Below, piece by piece: positions 53,123-64,000 of a stretch of DNA of 64,000 nucleotides. The notes under the pieces are model-generated. The model worked only from the letters and a program-made list of their open reading frames with translations, searched no databases and was not told the origin of the DNA. Source of the DNA: Microbacterium sp. 1.5R (GTDB lineage Bacteria > Actinomycetota > Actinomycetes > Actinomycetales > Microbacteriaceae); NCBI RefSeq assembly GCF_001889265.1, contig NZ_CP018151.1:2356001-2420000 (forward strand), given 5' to 3'. The position numbers and the translations under genes are program-made. The number at the start of each line of letters is the position of its first letter. Position 1 is the stretch's first letter.

Positions 53123-54633
53123 GCGGCCACCTCTCCCTCGGCGGCGCCCGCCATCATCAGTCCCAGCGTCTCGCGCGGGGTGTCGCCGGGAACGATCCCG
53201 ACGATGGTGCCTCTGTACATGACCGCGATGCGGTCGGCGAGAGCCGCGACCTCATCGAGCTCGGTCGAGACGACGACCACGGGGATCCCCGCATCCCTGG
53301 TCTCGATGATCCGCTTGTGGATGAACTCGATGGAGCCGACATCGACTCCGCGGGTCGGCTGCGCAGCCACGAGCAGCTTCAGCTCGCGACTCATCTCGCG
53401 GGCGATCACGACCTTCTGCTGGTTTCCGCCCGAGAGCGTGCCGGCCGGCGTGTGCGGTCCCTGGGTCCGGATGTCGTACTCGCTGATCCGCGCGCGGGCG
53501 AAGTCGTCGAGCGCGGCACGGCGGATGGTCCCACCACGGCTGAAGTCGGCGTCGCCCGTGCGGTCGAGGATCAGGTTCTCCGCCACCGAGAACCCGGCCA
53601 CGAGCCCGTCCTCCGTGCGGTCCTCCGGAACGAAGCCGACACCGGCGTCGAGGATGCCCCGCACGCTCTTGCCGACCAGTTCCGCGCCGCCGAGGGTGAT
53701 CGATCCCTCGACCCTCGCCGCGAGGCCGACGATGGCCTCGACCAGCTCGGTCTGACCGTTGCCCTGCACGCCGGCGACGGCGAGCACCTCGCCGGGTCGC
53801 ACGGAGAAGTCGACGCCGTCGACGACGATCGCTCCCGCGGCGGTGAGCACCCGGAGCCCCGAGACCTCGAGGCCGCCTTCGCCGAGCCGCGGCGGATCCT
53901 TGTGCACCGTCAGCTCGACGGCGCGTCCGACCATGAGGGAGGCGAGCTCCGCGTTGGTCGCGGACGGCGACGCCTCGCCGACGATCTTGCCGAGGCGGAC
54001 GATCGTGATGGTGTCGGCGACCTCGCGCACCTCGCGGAGCTTGTGGGTGATGAAGACGATGGCCGTGCCCTCGTCGCGGAGCTGACGCATGATGCCCATC
54101 AGCTCGTCGGTCTCCTGCGGCGTGAGCACGGCGGTGGGCTCGTCGAAGACCAGGACCTTCGCGTCGCGCGAGAGCGCCTTGATGATCTCGACCCGCTGCT
54201 GCACGCCGACGGGCAGATCGCCAACGATCGCGTCGGGGTCGATGTCGAAGCCGAAGCGGGCGGCGACGGCGCGGACGTGCTCACGCGCCTTCGTGATGTC
54301 GAGGGTGCCGAGTCCCTTGGTCTGCTCGTGGCCGAGCATCACGTTCTCGGCGACCGTGAAGACGGGGACGAGCATGAAGTGCTGGTGCACCATTCCGATG
54401 CCGGCGTTCATGGCGTCGCCGGGGCCTCGGAACCGCTGGACGACGTCGTCCAGGAGGATCTCGCCCTCGTCGGCCTGATAGAGGCCGTAGAGCACGTTCA
54501 TCAGGGTGGACTTGCCCGCGCCGTTCTCACCGAGCAGCGCATGGATCTGACCCGGTTCGACCACCAGGTCGATGTGGTCGTTGGCCACCAGGGTTCCGAA
54601 CCGCTTGGTGATACCGCGAAGTTCGAGCTTCAT
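53119..54633 (-). CDS. Nucleoside ABC transporter ATPase (two nucleotide-binding domains)
   Basis: 504 residues. The first domain has Walker A GENGAGKSTLM, Q-loop HQHFMLVPVF and Walker B VLVFDEPTAVL. In the second half GVQGNGQTEL replaces Walker A (no Lys), and the signature LSGGNQQKV is intact, as usual in RbsA/YufO-like tandem ATPases. It follows bmpA after a strong hairpin. Confidence 0.95.
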   Translation of the reverse strand: MKLELRGITKRFGTLVANDHIDLVVEPGQIHALLGENGAGKSTLMNVLYGLYQADEGEILLDDVVQRFRGPGDAMNAGIGMVHQHFMLVPVFTVAENVMLGHEQTKGLGTLDITKAREHVRAVAARFGFDIDPDAIVGDLPVGVQQRVEIIKALSRDAKVLVFDEPTAVLTPQETDELMGIMRQLRDEGTAIVFITHKLREVREVADTITIVRLGKIVGEASPSATNAELASLMVGRAVELTVHKDPPRLGEGGLEVSGLRVLTAAGAIVVDGVDFSVRPGEVLAVAGVQGNGQTELVEAIVGLAARVEGSITLGGAELVGKSVRGILDAGVGFVPEDRTEDGLVAGFSVAENLILDRTGDADFSRGGTIRRAALDDFARARISEYDIRTQGPHTPAGTLSGGNQQKVVIAREMSRELKLLVAAQPTRGVDVGSIEFIHKRIIETRDAGIPVVVVSTELDEVAALADRIAVMYRGTIVGIVPGDTPRETLGLMMAGAAEGEVAA

Positions 54634-54741
54634 ATCTGCACCTTATCCAGAAGTGTCATCCAGAGGAGTCCGAAGAATCTCCGGCGCATCGCACGGGGAT
54701 CACCCGGATGCACCGTGAACAGTCGTCATGGTCCGTCCACG

Positions 54742-54780
54742 GCGCGGGGCGAGTGGCCACGTGCACCACTCGCCCCGCGC
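54742..54780 (-). repeat. Perfect 15-bp hairpin between bmpA and the ATPase gene
   Basis: GCGCGGGGCGAGTGG (54742-54756) with its exact complement at 54766-54780 and a nine-base loop. There is no T tract on either side. It probably protects the bmpA mRNA 3' end and lowers expression of the downstream genes; partial termination is the alternative. Confidence 0.8.
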
Positions 54781-54794
54781 TGGAACTCGATGAA

Positions 54795-55907
54795 TTACGG
54801 GGAGTTCGGGGACTCCACCGTGATGTCGCCGGCGATGATCTGCTCCTGCAGAGCCGAGATCTCGTCGAGCAGTCCGTCGGGCAGGTCACCCTCGAAGGAA
54901 CCGAAGCCCGAGAGCTTCACACCCTCGTTCTCGAGCGTGCCGACGTAGGGAGCCGGGTCGAAGTCGCCCTCGGACGCGGCGATCGTCGCATCCTCGACCG
55001 CGACGTCGATGGCCTTCATGATCGAGAAGAGGGTGACGTCCGCCACGCTCTCATCGGCGACGGCGAGGTCGCTGTCGACACCGACGAGGAGCGTGTCCTT
55101 GCCGCTGTCCGCGATAGCGGCCGCAGCGCTCTGGTAGATCGGTCCGCCGACGGGAAGGATGACGTCGACGCCCTGGTCGAGCACGCCCTGAGCGGTCTGC
55201 TTGGCCGTGTCGTTGGCGTCGAAGCCACCGGTGAACGAGCCCTTCTGCGTGGCGGTGTCCCAGCCGAAGACCTCGACGGCGCCCGACTTGTCCTCGTTGT
55301 ACTTCTCGACACCGAGCTGGAAGCCGTCCATGAACACGGCGACCGACGGGATCTGCATTCCGCCGAAGGTGCCGACCTTGTTCACGCCGGACTCAGCCGA
55401 CCACCCGGCAGCGGCGTATCCGCCGAGGTAGGCGGCCTGAGCGGTGTCGAAGACGAGGGGCTTGATGTTCGGGGCATCGGTGGTGCCGTCGAAGTCGTTG
55501 TCCGCGTAGTCGTCGATGATCGCGTAGTTGATCTCGGGGTTCGCGAGCGCCGACTCGACGGTCGCGGCCGACAGCTTGAAGCCGACGGCGACGATGAGCG
55601 AGCAGCCTTCCGAGACGGCGGTCTCGAGGTTGGGCGCGTAGTCGTTGTCGTTGGCCGACTCGAACTCGAGCGGCTTGACGCCGAGCTCGTCAGCGGCACG
55701 ATCCATGCCCTCCTTGGCGGACTGGTTGAACGACTTGTCGTTCCAGCCGCCCGCGTCCGAGACGAGGCAGGGAAGGAAGTCGGACTCAGCCTCGCCGCCG
55801 CCGGTGCCGCCCGATTCGGTCGGAGCCTGGCCGCAGCCGGCGAGTGCGAAGACGACGCCAGCGGCGATGGTTGCGCCGAGCAGCTTCTTGGTGGTGGAGA
55901 TGGTCAA
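54795..55907 (-). CDS. BmpA-family nucleoside-binding lipoprotein
   Basis: 370 residues. Lipobox LAGC (Cys 25) after a 24-residue signal peptide. BMP domain with LVSDAGGWNDKSFNQSA, GGFDANDTA and LLVGVDSD. It captures nucleosides for the permease/ATPase genes downstream. The start is TTG at 55905-55907, six bases after a full AGGAGG; the closer ATG at 55910-55912 reads Met-Ser-stop. Confidence 0.93.
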   Translation of the reverse strand: MTISTTKKLLGATIAAGVVFALAGCGQAPTESGGTGGGEAESDFLPCLVSDAGGWNDKSFNQSAKEGMDRAADELGVKPLEFESANDNDYAPNLETAVSEGCSLIVAVGFKLSAATVESALANPEINYAIIDDYADNDFDGTTDAPNIKPLVFDTAQAAYLGGYAAAGWSAESGVNKVGTFGGMQIPSVAVFMDGFQLGVEKYNEDKSGAVEVFGWDTATQKGSFTGGFDANDTAKQTAQGVLDQGVDVILPVGGPIYQSAAAAIADSGKDTLLVGVDSDLAVADESVADVTLFSIMKAIDVAVEDATIAASEGDFDPAPYVGTLENEGVKLSGFGSFEGDLPDGLLDEISALQEQIIAGDITVESPNSP

Positions 55908-55919
55908 CTCATGCCTCCT
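55905..55919 (-). promoter_or_regulatory. Ribosome site with decoy ATG and overlapping TTG start (bmpA)
   Basis: AGGAGG (55914-55919 on the complement) is one base from an ATG that forms a two-codon ORF. The ORF's stop TGA overlaps the TTG start of bmpA (TTGA). Confidence 0.7.
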
Positions 55920-56054
55920 GAACGGTGCCGCGGCCCTCGCGGATCGCTCAAAGTTACCTAGTGTTTCGACTTTTGTGCACGTGCGAGGGCGAGGCGCTGA
56001 CGAATGGTTACAAACCTGAAACCAAGACAGCCGATGAGCGGCGACCCCTGCTCA

Positions 56055-57170
56055 TCAGAGCACGTCGCCCCGTCCGGTCAGCTTCAGGGACTCCACCACG
56101 CCCTTCACGCGCTGCGCGTGCTGCACCGTCGTCACGAGCAGAGCGTCCGGTGTGTCGACCACGACGATGTCCTGCACGCCCACGAGGCTGATCACCCTCG
56201 ATGTCTGACTGACCAGGATGCCGCTGGCCGCGTCGGAGAGCACCCTGGCGTTCGGGCCGAGCACGGCCAGGTCGTTCTTGCGCCCGTTCGTGATGAGCTT
56301 GGTGAGGGAGGCGAAGTCCCCGACGTCGTCCCAGTCGAAGTGTCCAGGTACGACTGCGAGGCGTCCGCGACGTGCCGCCGGCTCGGCCACCGCATAGTCG
56401 ATCGCGATCTTCTTCAGTCCCGGCCAGATGCGATCGACCGCAGACCCCCGACGATCGCGATCGTCCCAGGCTTCGGCGAGTTCGATCAGGCCGGCGTGGA
56501 GTTCCGGCTCGTTGGCCGCGAGTTCGTCGAGGAGGACGCTCGCCTTCGCAATGAACATGCCCGCGTTCCAGAGGTAGCCGCGATCCGCGATGTACGCCTG
56601 AGCCGTGGCGAGGTCGGGCTTCTCCACGAAGCTCTCGACGAGGGCTGCCTCGCGCGCGCCGTCGACGACCAGCTCCGGCCCCTTCTTGATGTAGCCGAAG
56701 CCGACGGCCGGCTCGGTCGGCGAGATGCCGATCGTGCAGATGTACCCCTCGCGCGCGACCTCCACGGCGTCGCGCACCGCGAACTCGAACACCCGCGTGC
56801 CGCGGATCACATGGTCGGCGCTGAAGGATCCGATGATGACGTCGGGATCACGGCGGTGCAGGATCGCCGCGGCGAGGCCGATCGCAGCGGCGGACTCCCG
56901 CGGCTCGGACTCGAGGAAGACGTTCAGATCCGGTATTCCGGGCAGTTCGGCCTCTACCGCCGCCCGGTGAGCCCGGCCGGTGACGACGGCGATGCGATCG
57001 GCGCCGGCCAGTGGCTCGAGCCGGTCCCAGGTGTCCCGGAGCAGCGAGTGCCCCGAGCCGGTCAGGTCGTGCAGGAATTTCGGCGCGTCCGCGCGGGACA
57101 GAGGCCACAGCCTGCTGCCGATGCCGCCGGCGGGAATGACGGCGTAGAAGTCCTCGATAGGTTCGCTCAC
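56055..57170 (-). CDS. manC: Mannose-1-phosphate guanylyltransferase
   Basis: 371 residues from the GTG at 57168-57170. Nucleotide-binding IPAGGIGSRLWPLSR (12-26) with KF follows; SADHVI and VESFVEKPDLATA are typical. It makes GDP-mannose from mannose-1-P and GTP for glycoconjugates. It lacks the C-terminal isomerase domain of bifunctional forms. A leaderless box supports the start. It is followed (same strand) by bmpA after 147 bases. Confidence 0.92.
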   Translation of the reverse strand: MSEPIEDFYAVIPAGGIGSRLWPLSRADAPKFLHDLTGSGHSLLRDTWDRLEPLAGADRIAVVTGRAHRAAVEAELPGIPDLNVFLESEPRESAAAIGLAAAILHRRDPDVIIGSFSADHVIRGTRVFEFAVRDAVEVAREGYICTIGISPTEPAVGFGYIKKGPELVVDGAREAALVESFVEKPDLATAQAYIADRGYLWNAGMFIAKASVLLDELAANEPELHAGLIELAEAWDDRDRRGSAVDRIWPGLKKIAIDYAVAEPAARRGRLAVVPGHFDWDDVGDFASLTKLITNGRKNDLAVLGPNARVLSDAASGILVSQTSRVISLVGVQDIVVVDTPDALLVTTVQHAQRVKGVVESLKLTGRGDVL

Positions 57171-57176
57171 AGAGTC

Positions 57177-57182
57177 AGGGTA
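57177..57182 (-). promoter_or_regulatory. Leaderless -10 box (TACCCT) of manC
   Basis: TACCCT on the minus strand, six bases before the GTG at 57170. Confidence 0.6.
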
Positions 57183-57251
57183 TCCCGACGAAACCTCTCG
57201 ACATCGAGACACTTAGGCTCGCCTTCGTCGCCCGCACCCGTCACACGGGAA

Positions 57252-57257
57252 TAGGAT
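57252..57257 (+). promoter_or_regulatory. Candidate -10 box (TAGGAT) of sdhCDAB
   Basis: TAGGAT about 93 bases before the sdhC GTG; unlike the leaderless genes, sdhC has a good ribosome site (GGGAGGA). Confidence 0.35.
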
Positions 57258-57349
57258 GGTGTCCGATCGGCCGTGCCTGACGACAGCAGGCTCACGCTTG
57301 GAAGACGCATCGCACGCGACCGAGTCACATCGATCCAGGGAGGACGACC

Positions 57350-57784
57350 GTGTCCACAAGCGCTCGCTTGACACCGTCGATTTCGGAAACCACTTCCAAG
57401 ACGCCGCGCGGCACCCTCTACCGGGGTCGCGAGGGCATGTGGTCGTGGGTGCTTCACCGCATCACCGGAGTCGCCATCTTCTTCTTCCTGTTGGTGCATG
57501 TGCTCGACACTGCACTCATCAGGGTGTCGCCCGAGGCCTACAACGCGGTCATCGGAACCTACAAGAACCCGATCATGGCCCTCGGCGAGGTCGTGCTGGT
57601 CGCAGGCATCGTGTTCCACGCGATGAACGGCCTCCGCATCATCGCCGTCGACTTCTGGTCGAAGGGCGCGAAGTACCAGCGTCAGCTTTTCTGGGGCGTG
57701 CTCCTCGTATGGGGCATCATCATGGCCGGCTTCGTGCCGCGTCACCTGATGCTCGCGTTCGCCGGCTTCGGAGGAGGACACTGA
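57350..57784 (+). CDS. sdhC: Succinate dehydrogenase cytochrome b subunit
   Basis: 144 residues, GTG start. Three transmembrane helices; MWSWVLHRITGVAIFFFLLVH has the quinone-site S/HRxTG motif and helix I; IVFHAMNGLRI gives the haem-ligand His. Membrane anchor of complex II. Its stop shares a base with the sdhD start. Confidence 0.95.
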   Translation: MSTSARLTPSISETTSKTPRGTLYRGREGMWSWVLHRITGVAIFFFLLVHVLDTALIRVSPEAYNAVIGTYKNPIMALGEVVLVAGIVFHAMNGLRIIAVDFWSKGAKYQRQLFWGVLLVWGIIMAGFVPRHLMLAFAGFGGGH

Positions 57785-58227
57785 TGGCCGCTCAGACCGT
57801 CGCCGCGCCCATCCGCCGTCAGCGCGGCTTCAACCTCGAGAAGTGGGGCTGGGTGTTCATGCGCGCCTCGGGCGTCGTGCTCGTCGTGCTGATCTTCGGC
57901 CACCTCTTCATCAACCTGATGGTCGGCGAGGGCATCCATGCCCTCGACTTCGCGTTCATCGCGGGCAAGTTCGCCACGCCGTTCTGGCAGTGGTGGGACG
58001 TCCTGATGCTGTGGCTGGCACTGATCCACGGCGCCAACGGCATGCGCACGATCGTCAACGACTACGTGACGAACAACACCGCTCGCAAGGCGCTGACCTG
58101 GGCCCTCGGCCTGGCCGCGGCGCTGCTCATCATCCTCGGCACCCTGGTCGTCTTCACCTTCGACCCGTGCCTCGGCGTGACCGAGTCGAGCACACTGTGG
58201 GAACAGTGCCAGACGCTGGGCAAGTAG
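57784..58227 (+). CDS. sdhD: Succinate dehydrogenase membrane anchor subunit
   Basis: 147 residues from the ATG at 57784. Three hydrophobic helices; [10 protein letters not shown] and [11 protein letters not shown] hold the likely haem/quinone His. Its C-terminus ends [14 protein letters not shown]. The longer upstream frame is not conserved. Confidence 0.94.
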   Translation: MAAQTVAAPIRRQRGFNLEKWGWVFMRASGVVLVVLIFGHLFINLMVGEGIHALDFAFIAGKFATPFWQWWDVLMLWLALIHGANGMRTIVNDYVTNNTARKALTWALGLAAALLIILGTLVVFTFDPCLGVTESSTLWEQCQTLGK

Positions 58228-58246
58228 AAGAGAAGGCATACGAGAA

Positions 58247-60073
58247 GTGACTACCGAGACCCAGGATTCCGTCGTGCGCGACGGCGTGCATTACCACCAG
58301 TTCGACATCGTCATCGTGGGCGCCGGCGGCGCCGGCATGCGAGCGGCCATCGAGGCCGGCTCCGGCGCGAAGACCGCGGTCATCTCCAAGCTCTACCCCA
58401 CTCGCTCGCACACGGGTGCGGCGCAGGGCGGCATGGCGGCGGCGCTGGCCAACGTCGAGGAGGACAGCTGGGAGTGGCACACCTTCGACACGGTCAAGGG
58501 CGGCGACTACCTGGTCGACCAGGATGCGGCGGAGATCCTCGCCAAGGAGGCGATCGACGCGGTCATCGACCTCGAGAACATGGGTCTCCCCTTCAACCGC
58601 ACGCCCGAGGGCAAGATCGATCAGCGTCGATTCGGCGGCCACACCGCCGAGCACGGCAAGACCCCGGTGCGCCGGGCCTGCTACGCCGCTGACCGCACCG
58701 GCCACATGATCCTGCAGACGCTCTTCCAGAACTGCGTCAAGCTCGGCATCAACTTCTTCAACGAGTTCTACGTGCTCGATCTGCTCACGGTGAAGGATGC
58801 CGACGGCAAGACCCAGGTCTCAGGCGTCGTCGCCTACGACCTCTCGACGGGCGAGCTGCACGTGTTCCAGGCCAAGGCCGTGATCTTCGCGACCGGCGGC
58901 TTCGGCAAGATCTTCAAGACGACCTCCAACGCCCACACCCTGACGGGTGACGGAGTCGGCATCGTCTGGCGCAAGGGCCTCCCCCTCGAGGACCTCGAGT
59001 TCTTCCAGTTCCACCCGACAGGTCTCGCCGGCCTCGGCATCCTCCTCACCGAGGGAGCGCGAGGCGAGGGCGCGATCCTGCGCAACGCATCGGGCGAGCG
59101 CTTCATGGAGCGCTACGCTCCGACCATCAAGGACCTCGCGCCTCGTGACATCGTCGCGCGCTGCATGGTCCAGGAGGTCGCGGAGGGCCGCGGTGCCGGC
59201 CCGCACAAGGACTACGTGCTGCTCGACTGCACCCACCTCGGCGCAGAGGTCCTCGAGACCAAGCTGCCCGACATCACCGAGTTCGCACGCACGTACCTCG
59301 GCGTCGACCCGGTCGTGGAGCCGGTTCCGGTCATGCCGACCGCGCACTACGCGATGGGCGGCATCCCCACCAACAACGCCGCCGAGGTGCTCGCCGACAA
59401 CACCACCGTCGTGCCCGGCCTTTACGCGGCCGGCGAATGCGCGTGCGTCTCGGTGCACGGCGCCAACCGGCTCGGAACCAACTCGCTGCTCGACATCAAC
59501 GTGTTCGGCAAGCGCGCAGGACGCAACGCGGTGGAGTACGTCAAGACCGCCGAGTTCGTGCCGCTGCCCGAGAACCCCGCGGCATTCGTCTCCGACATGC
59601 TCGAGGGCCTGCGCAACAACCAGGGAACCGAGCGCATCGCCGTCCTGCGCAAGGCGCTCCAGGACGAGATGGACAAGGGCGCGCAGGTGTTCCGCACGCA
59701 CGACTCGCTCGAGCACGTCCTCGGCGTGATCGCCGAGCTGCGCGATCGCTACAAGAACGTGCACGTCGACGACAAGGGCAAGCGGTTCAACACCGACCTG
59801 CTCGAGGCTGTCGAGCTCGGCTTCCTCCTCGACATCGCGGAGGTCGTCGTCTACGCGGCCCAGAACCGTGAGGAGAGCCGTGGCGGCCACATGCGCGACG
59901 ACTTCCCCACGCGTGACGACGAGAAGTACATGCAGCACACGATGGCCTACCTGACGGGTGACCCGCACTCCTCCACTCCGAGCGATCACATCAAGCTCGA
60001 CTGGAAGCCGGTCGTCTTCACGAAGAACGAGCAGGGCGAGTTGAACTACCCGCCGATGGAGAGGAAGTACTGA
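58247..60073 (+). CDS. sdhA: Succinate dehydrogenase flavoprotein subunit
   Basis: 608 residues, GTG start. It oxidises succinate to fumarate in the TCA cycle. FAD motif [15 protein letters not shown], covalent-FAD His in [12 protein letters not shown], active-site region [20 protein letters not shown] (two short parts), and [12 protein letters not shown]. Complete. Confidence 0.97.
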   Translation: MTTETQDSVVRDGVHYHQFDIVIVGAGGAGMRAAIEAGSGAKTAVISKLYPTRSHTGAAQGGMAAALANVEEDSWEWHTFDTVKGGDYLVDQDAAEILAKEAIDAVIDLENMGLPFNRTPEGKIDQRRFGGHTAEHGKTPVRRACYAADRTGHMILQTLFQNCVKLGINFFNEFYVLDLLTVKDADGKTQVSGVVAYDLSTGELHVFQAKAVIFATGGFGKIFKTTSNAHTLTGDGVGIVWRKGLPLEDLEFFQFHPTGLAGLGILLTEGARGEGAILRNASGERFMERYAPTIKDLAPRDIVARCMVQEVAEGRGAGPHKDYVLLDCTHLGAEVLETKLPDITEFARTYLGVDPVVEPVPVMPTAHYAMGGIPTNNAAEVLADNTTVVPGLYAAGECACVSVHGANRLGTNSLLDINVFGKRAGRNAVEYVKTAEFVPLPENPAAFVSDMLEGLRNNQGTERIAVLRKALQDEMDKGAQVFRTHDSLEHVLGVIAELRDRYKNVHVDDKGKRFNTDLLEAVELGFLLDIAEVVVYAAQNREESRGGHMRDDFPTRDDEKYMQHTMAYLTGDPHSSTPSDHIKLDWKPVVFTKNEQGELNYPPMERKY

Positions 60074-60075
60074 GC

Positions 60076-60843
60076 ATGTCGAACGCCATCGCCGAAGCTC
60101 CCGCGGACACGACGGAGGAGACGGGCATCCAGTCCTTCATCGTCACGTTCAACATCCGCCGGTTCGATCCCGAGATCGACTCCGAGCCGCACTGGGTCGA
60201 CTACGACGTGGAGCTCTACTCCACGGACCGCGTCCTCGACGCACTGCACAAGATCAAGTGGGAGGTCGACGGGTCGCTGACGTTCCGGCGCTCGTGCGCC
60301 CACGGCATCTGCGGCTCCGACGCCATGCGCATCAACGGCCGTAACCGCCTCGCCTGCAAGACGCTGATCAAGGATCTCGACATCTCGAAGCCGATCTACG
60401 TCGAGGCGATCAAGGGTCTGCCTCTCGAGAAGGACCTCGTCGTCGACATGGAGCCTTTCTTCGCGTCGTACCGCGAGGTGCAGCCGTTCCTCGTTGCGAA
60501 CTCGGTGCCCGAGAAGGGCAAGGAACGCGTCCAGAGCATCGCCGATCGCGAGATCTTCGATGACACCACCAAGTGCATCCTGTGCGCCGCATGCACCTCG
60601 TCGTGCCCGGTCTTCTGGACCGACGGACAGTACTTCGGACCGGCGGCGATCGTGAATGCGCATCGGTTCATCTTCGACTCCCGCGATGACAATGCGGCGG
60701 TCCGTCTCGACATCCTCAACGACAAGGAGGGCGTCTGGCGCTGCCGCACGACCTTCAACTGCTCCGAGGCGTGCCCCCGCGGTATCGAGGTCACGAAGGC
60801 CATCGCCGAGGTCAAGCAGGCGGTCCTGCGCGGTCGTCCCTGA
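60076..60843 (+). CDS. sdhB: Succinate dehydrogenase iron-sulfur subunit
   Basis: 255 residues. Three iron-sulfur centres: CAHGICGSDAMRINGRNRLAC (the [2Fe-2S], 21-residue span with four Cys at 78, 83, 86 and 98 approximately), CILCAACTSSCP ([4Fe-4S]) and CSEACPRGI ([3Fe-4S]). It passes electrons from SdhA to quinone. Confidence 0.97.
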   Translation: MSNAIAEAPADTTEETGIQSFIVTFNIRRFDPEIDSEPHWVDYDVELYSTDRVLDALHKIKWEVDGSLTFRRSCAHGICGSDAMRINGRNRLACKTLIKDLDISKPIYVEAIKGLPLEKDLVVDMEPFFASYREVQPFLVANSVPEKGKERVQSIADREIFDDTTKCILCAACTSSCPVFWTDGQYFGPAAIVNAHRFIFDSRDDNAAVRLDILNDKEGVWRCRTTFNCSEACPRGIEVTKAIAEVKQAVLRGRP

Positions 60844-60858
60844 CACCGTCGCCGACCT

Positions 60859-60898
60859 GAGAACGGGCGGGCACCTTGATGGGTGCCCGCCCGTTCTC
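60859..60898 (+). terminator. Hairpin terminator of sdhCDAB
   Basis: 17-bp perfect stem (60859-60875 with 60882-60898) around a TTGATG loop, 15 bases after sdhB; only a short T-poor tail follows. Confidence 0.8.
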
Positions 60899-60908
60899 GT
60901 CGCTTGGA

Positions 60909-60914
60909 TAGGGT
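60909..60914 (+). promoter_or_regulatory. Leaderless -10 box (TAGGGT) of the yihY gene
   Basis: TAGGGT, six bases before the GTG at 60921. Confidence 0.6.
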
Positions 60915-60920
60915 GAGGAC

Positions 60921-62123
60921 GTGTCCGAACACCACGCCGCCCCCGAGCCCGGTCGCCTGGACGCGGCCGTGGAGAGGGCGACCGCTCTGACCCAGCGCAC
61001 TCTGGGCCTGTTCCCCGTGCGTGTCTGGCGTCATTTCCTGCAGCACAACGGATTCCTTCTCGCTGCCGGGGTGAGCTATCAGGCCCTCTTCGCGATCTTC
61101 GCGGCTGTGTACCTCGCCTTCGCCATCATCGGCATCTGGCTCGGTGGCAGCACGGAGGCGGTCGACGGTCTGATCGTCATCATCAACAGCTACGTTCCCA
61201 ATCTGATCCTCGATCAGGGCGGGGTGTTCACCCCGGATCAGGTGAAGGAGATCGCCGCGAGCACGGCCAGCCTCCTGGGAGTGACAGGTCTCATCGCCCT
61301 CGGCACGGTGATCTGGACCGCGATCGGGTGGGTGACCTTCTCACGTCGCGCCACGAGGGACATCTTCGGCCTCCCCCCGGACACTCGCAGCTACGTGATC
61401 CTCAAGGCTCGGGATCTTCTCGCCGCGCTGATCTTCGGCGTCTCGCTCATCGTGGGGTCGATCCTCAGCTCCGCCAGCGCGGCGATGCTGAGCTGGCTCC
61501 TGAGCCTCCTCGGCTGGGACTCGGGATCCGACGGGCTGAACCTCAGCATCCGCATCGGCACGGTCATCGTGTCGTTCGTCCTGATGTCCGCCGCTCTGGC
61601 CGCGATGGTGCGCTTCCTCACGGGGACGACGCTCCACTGGCGCACGATCTGGCCCGGCGCGATCCTCGGCGGCGCCGCGATGACGGTGCTGCAGTACGGT
61701 GCAGGATTCCTCCTCAGCTACACGCCCTCCAACCCGCTTCTGGCGACGTTCGCGATCTTCATCGGCCTGCTGCTGTGGTTCCGGGTGAACGGGGTGGTGA
61801 TGCTCGTGGCATCGTCATGGATCGCCGTCGCCGCCCAGGACCGGGATCTGCCGCTGCTGGCTCAGTCGGAGGCCGAGCGTCGGATCGTCGAGCATGAGAC
61901 CCTGCTCATGGCCGCCCGCATCCGCGTCCGCGACGCGCACGCGGCACGCGACACCGCACCCTGGTACGGCGTATGGGGCGCGCGTCGAGCCGTGCATGCG
62001 GCGGAGCGGGAACTGGCGGAGCTGGAGGCGTCCGCGCCCCCGCCCGTCGACACCGCGTCGCCACTCGCGCAGCGGCTGCTGGCCGAGCTGCAGCGGACAC
62101 GCGATGTCGGTGGCGCTCGTTAG
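60921..62123 (+). CDS. YihY/BrkB-family inner-membrane protein
   Basis: 400 residues. Six to seven transmembrane helices from about 40; NGFLLAAGVSYQALFAIFA is the family start, LYQYGAGFLLSY-like LQYGAGFLLSYT and a C-terminal soluble region of about 100 residues rich in Ala/Arg/Glu. Transport of lipids or others is proposed for the family; function unproven. Its stop codon is part of the next gene's promoter. Confidence 0.9.
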   Translation: MSEHHAAPEPGRLDAAVERATALTQRTLGLFPVRVWRHFLQHNGFLLAAGVSYQALFAIFAAVYLAFAIIGIWLGGSTEAVDGLIVIINSYVPNLILDQGGVFTPDQVKEIAASTASLLGVTGLIALGTVIWTAIGWVTFSRRATRDIFGLPPDTRSYVILKARDLLAALIFGVSLIVGSILSSASAAMLSWLLSLLGWDSGSDGLNLSIRIGTVIVSFVLMSAALAAMVRFLTGTTLHWRTIWPGAILGGAAMTVLQYGAGFLLSYTPSNPLLATFAIFIGLLLWFRVNGVVMLVASSWIAVAAQDRDLPLLAQSEAERRIVEHETLLMAARIRVRDAHAARDTAPWYGVWGARRAVHAAERELAELEASAPPPVDTASPLAQRLLAELQRTRDVGGAR

Positions 62124-62126
62124 GCT
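62121..62126 (+). promoter_or_regulatory. Leaderless -10 box (TAGGCT) of xth
   Basis: TAGGCT, six bases before the ATG at 62133. Its first three bases are the stop codon of the yihY gene. Confidence 0.6.
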
Positions 62127-62132
62127 GGAACC

Positions 62133-64000
<1,868 letters not shown>

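Overview
This is a high-GC actinobacterial chromosome segment, most likely from the Microbacteriaceae (Microbacterium-like). The evidence is the gene content: a DUF3039 protein, an acyl-CoA carboxylase epsilon subunit, a Cys-less LpdA-type flavoprotein, a Ku/LigD pair, a four-subunit succinate dehydrogenase, and many leaderless genes whose start codon lies 6-8 nt after a TANNNT box. The identification is inference from gene families; no alignment was run.

Left end (1 to about 5.9 kb), accessory island: a UvrD-like helicase gene (5' end outside the window) overlaps a DarT-like ADP-ribosyltransferase gene, which overlaps an ADP-ribosylglycohydrolase gene with a long C-terminal extension. This looks like a toxin/antidote or antiphage cassette. 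It is followed by two coupled small genes of unknown function, an XRE regulator with half-sites in its promoter, and a possibly HEPN/AbiV-like helical protein. The island ends against a broken cpaF/tadA ATPase gene that is both frameshifted and truncated. Conserved chromosome starts there, with tRNA-Leu(UAG).

6.6-31.5 kb, housekeeping: DedA membrane protein; Ku and a two-domain LigD (divergent); CDF metal exporter; RibD/DHFR-like reductase; murI-rph-rdgB operon; pncB; DUF3039; an ABC permease/ATPase pair whose ATPase has a histone-H1-like N-terminal tail of about 330 residues; a LicC-like nucleotidyltransferase; a hydrophobic unknown; acyl-CoA carboxylase beta and epsilon; a ROK regulator; a response regulator, histidine kinase and second sensor-like membrane protein; a TrmA-family methyltransferase and maf with overlapping divergent promoters; and the biotin-carrying acyl-CoA carboxylase alpha chain.

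31.5-43.5 kb: lpdA-like flavoprotein, purine nucleoside phosphorylase plus phosphohexomutase, then a self-contained mannitol PTS region. It holds an extra HPr, an MtlR-type PRD regulator, an orphan IIB, HPr, enzyme I, EIICB, EIIA and mannitol-1-phosphate dehydrogenase, so PEP phosphate can flow EI to HPr to EIIA to EIICB without genes from elsewhere.

43.5-57.2 kb: a flavin monooxygenase, an anchored alpha/beta hydrolase, then a long minus-strand block. Read 5' to 3', this block is a BmpA nucleoside-binding lipoprotein, ATPase, two permeases, cytidine deaminase, thymidine phosphorylase and adenosine deaminase (nucleoside import and salvage), then a polysaccharide deacetylase and a PfkB kinase. 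manC lies upstream on the same strand. 57.3-64 kb: sdhCDAB, YihY/BrkB membrane protein, exonuclease III, and trpS running off the right edge.
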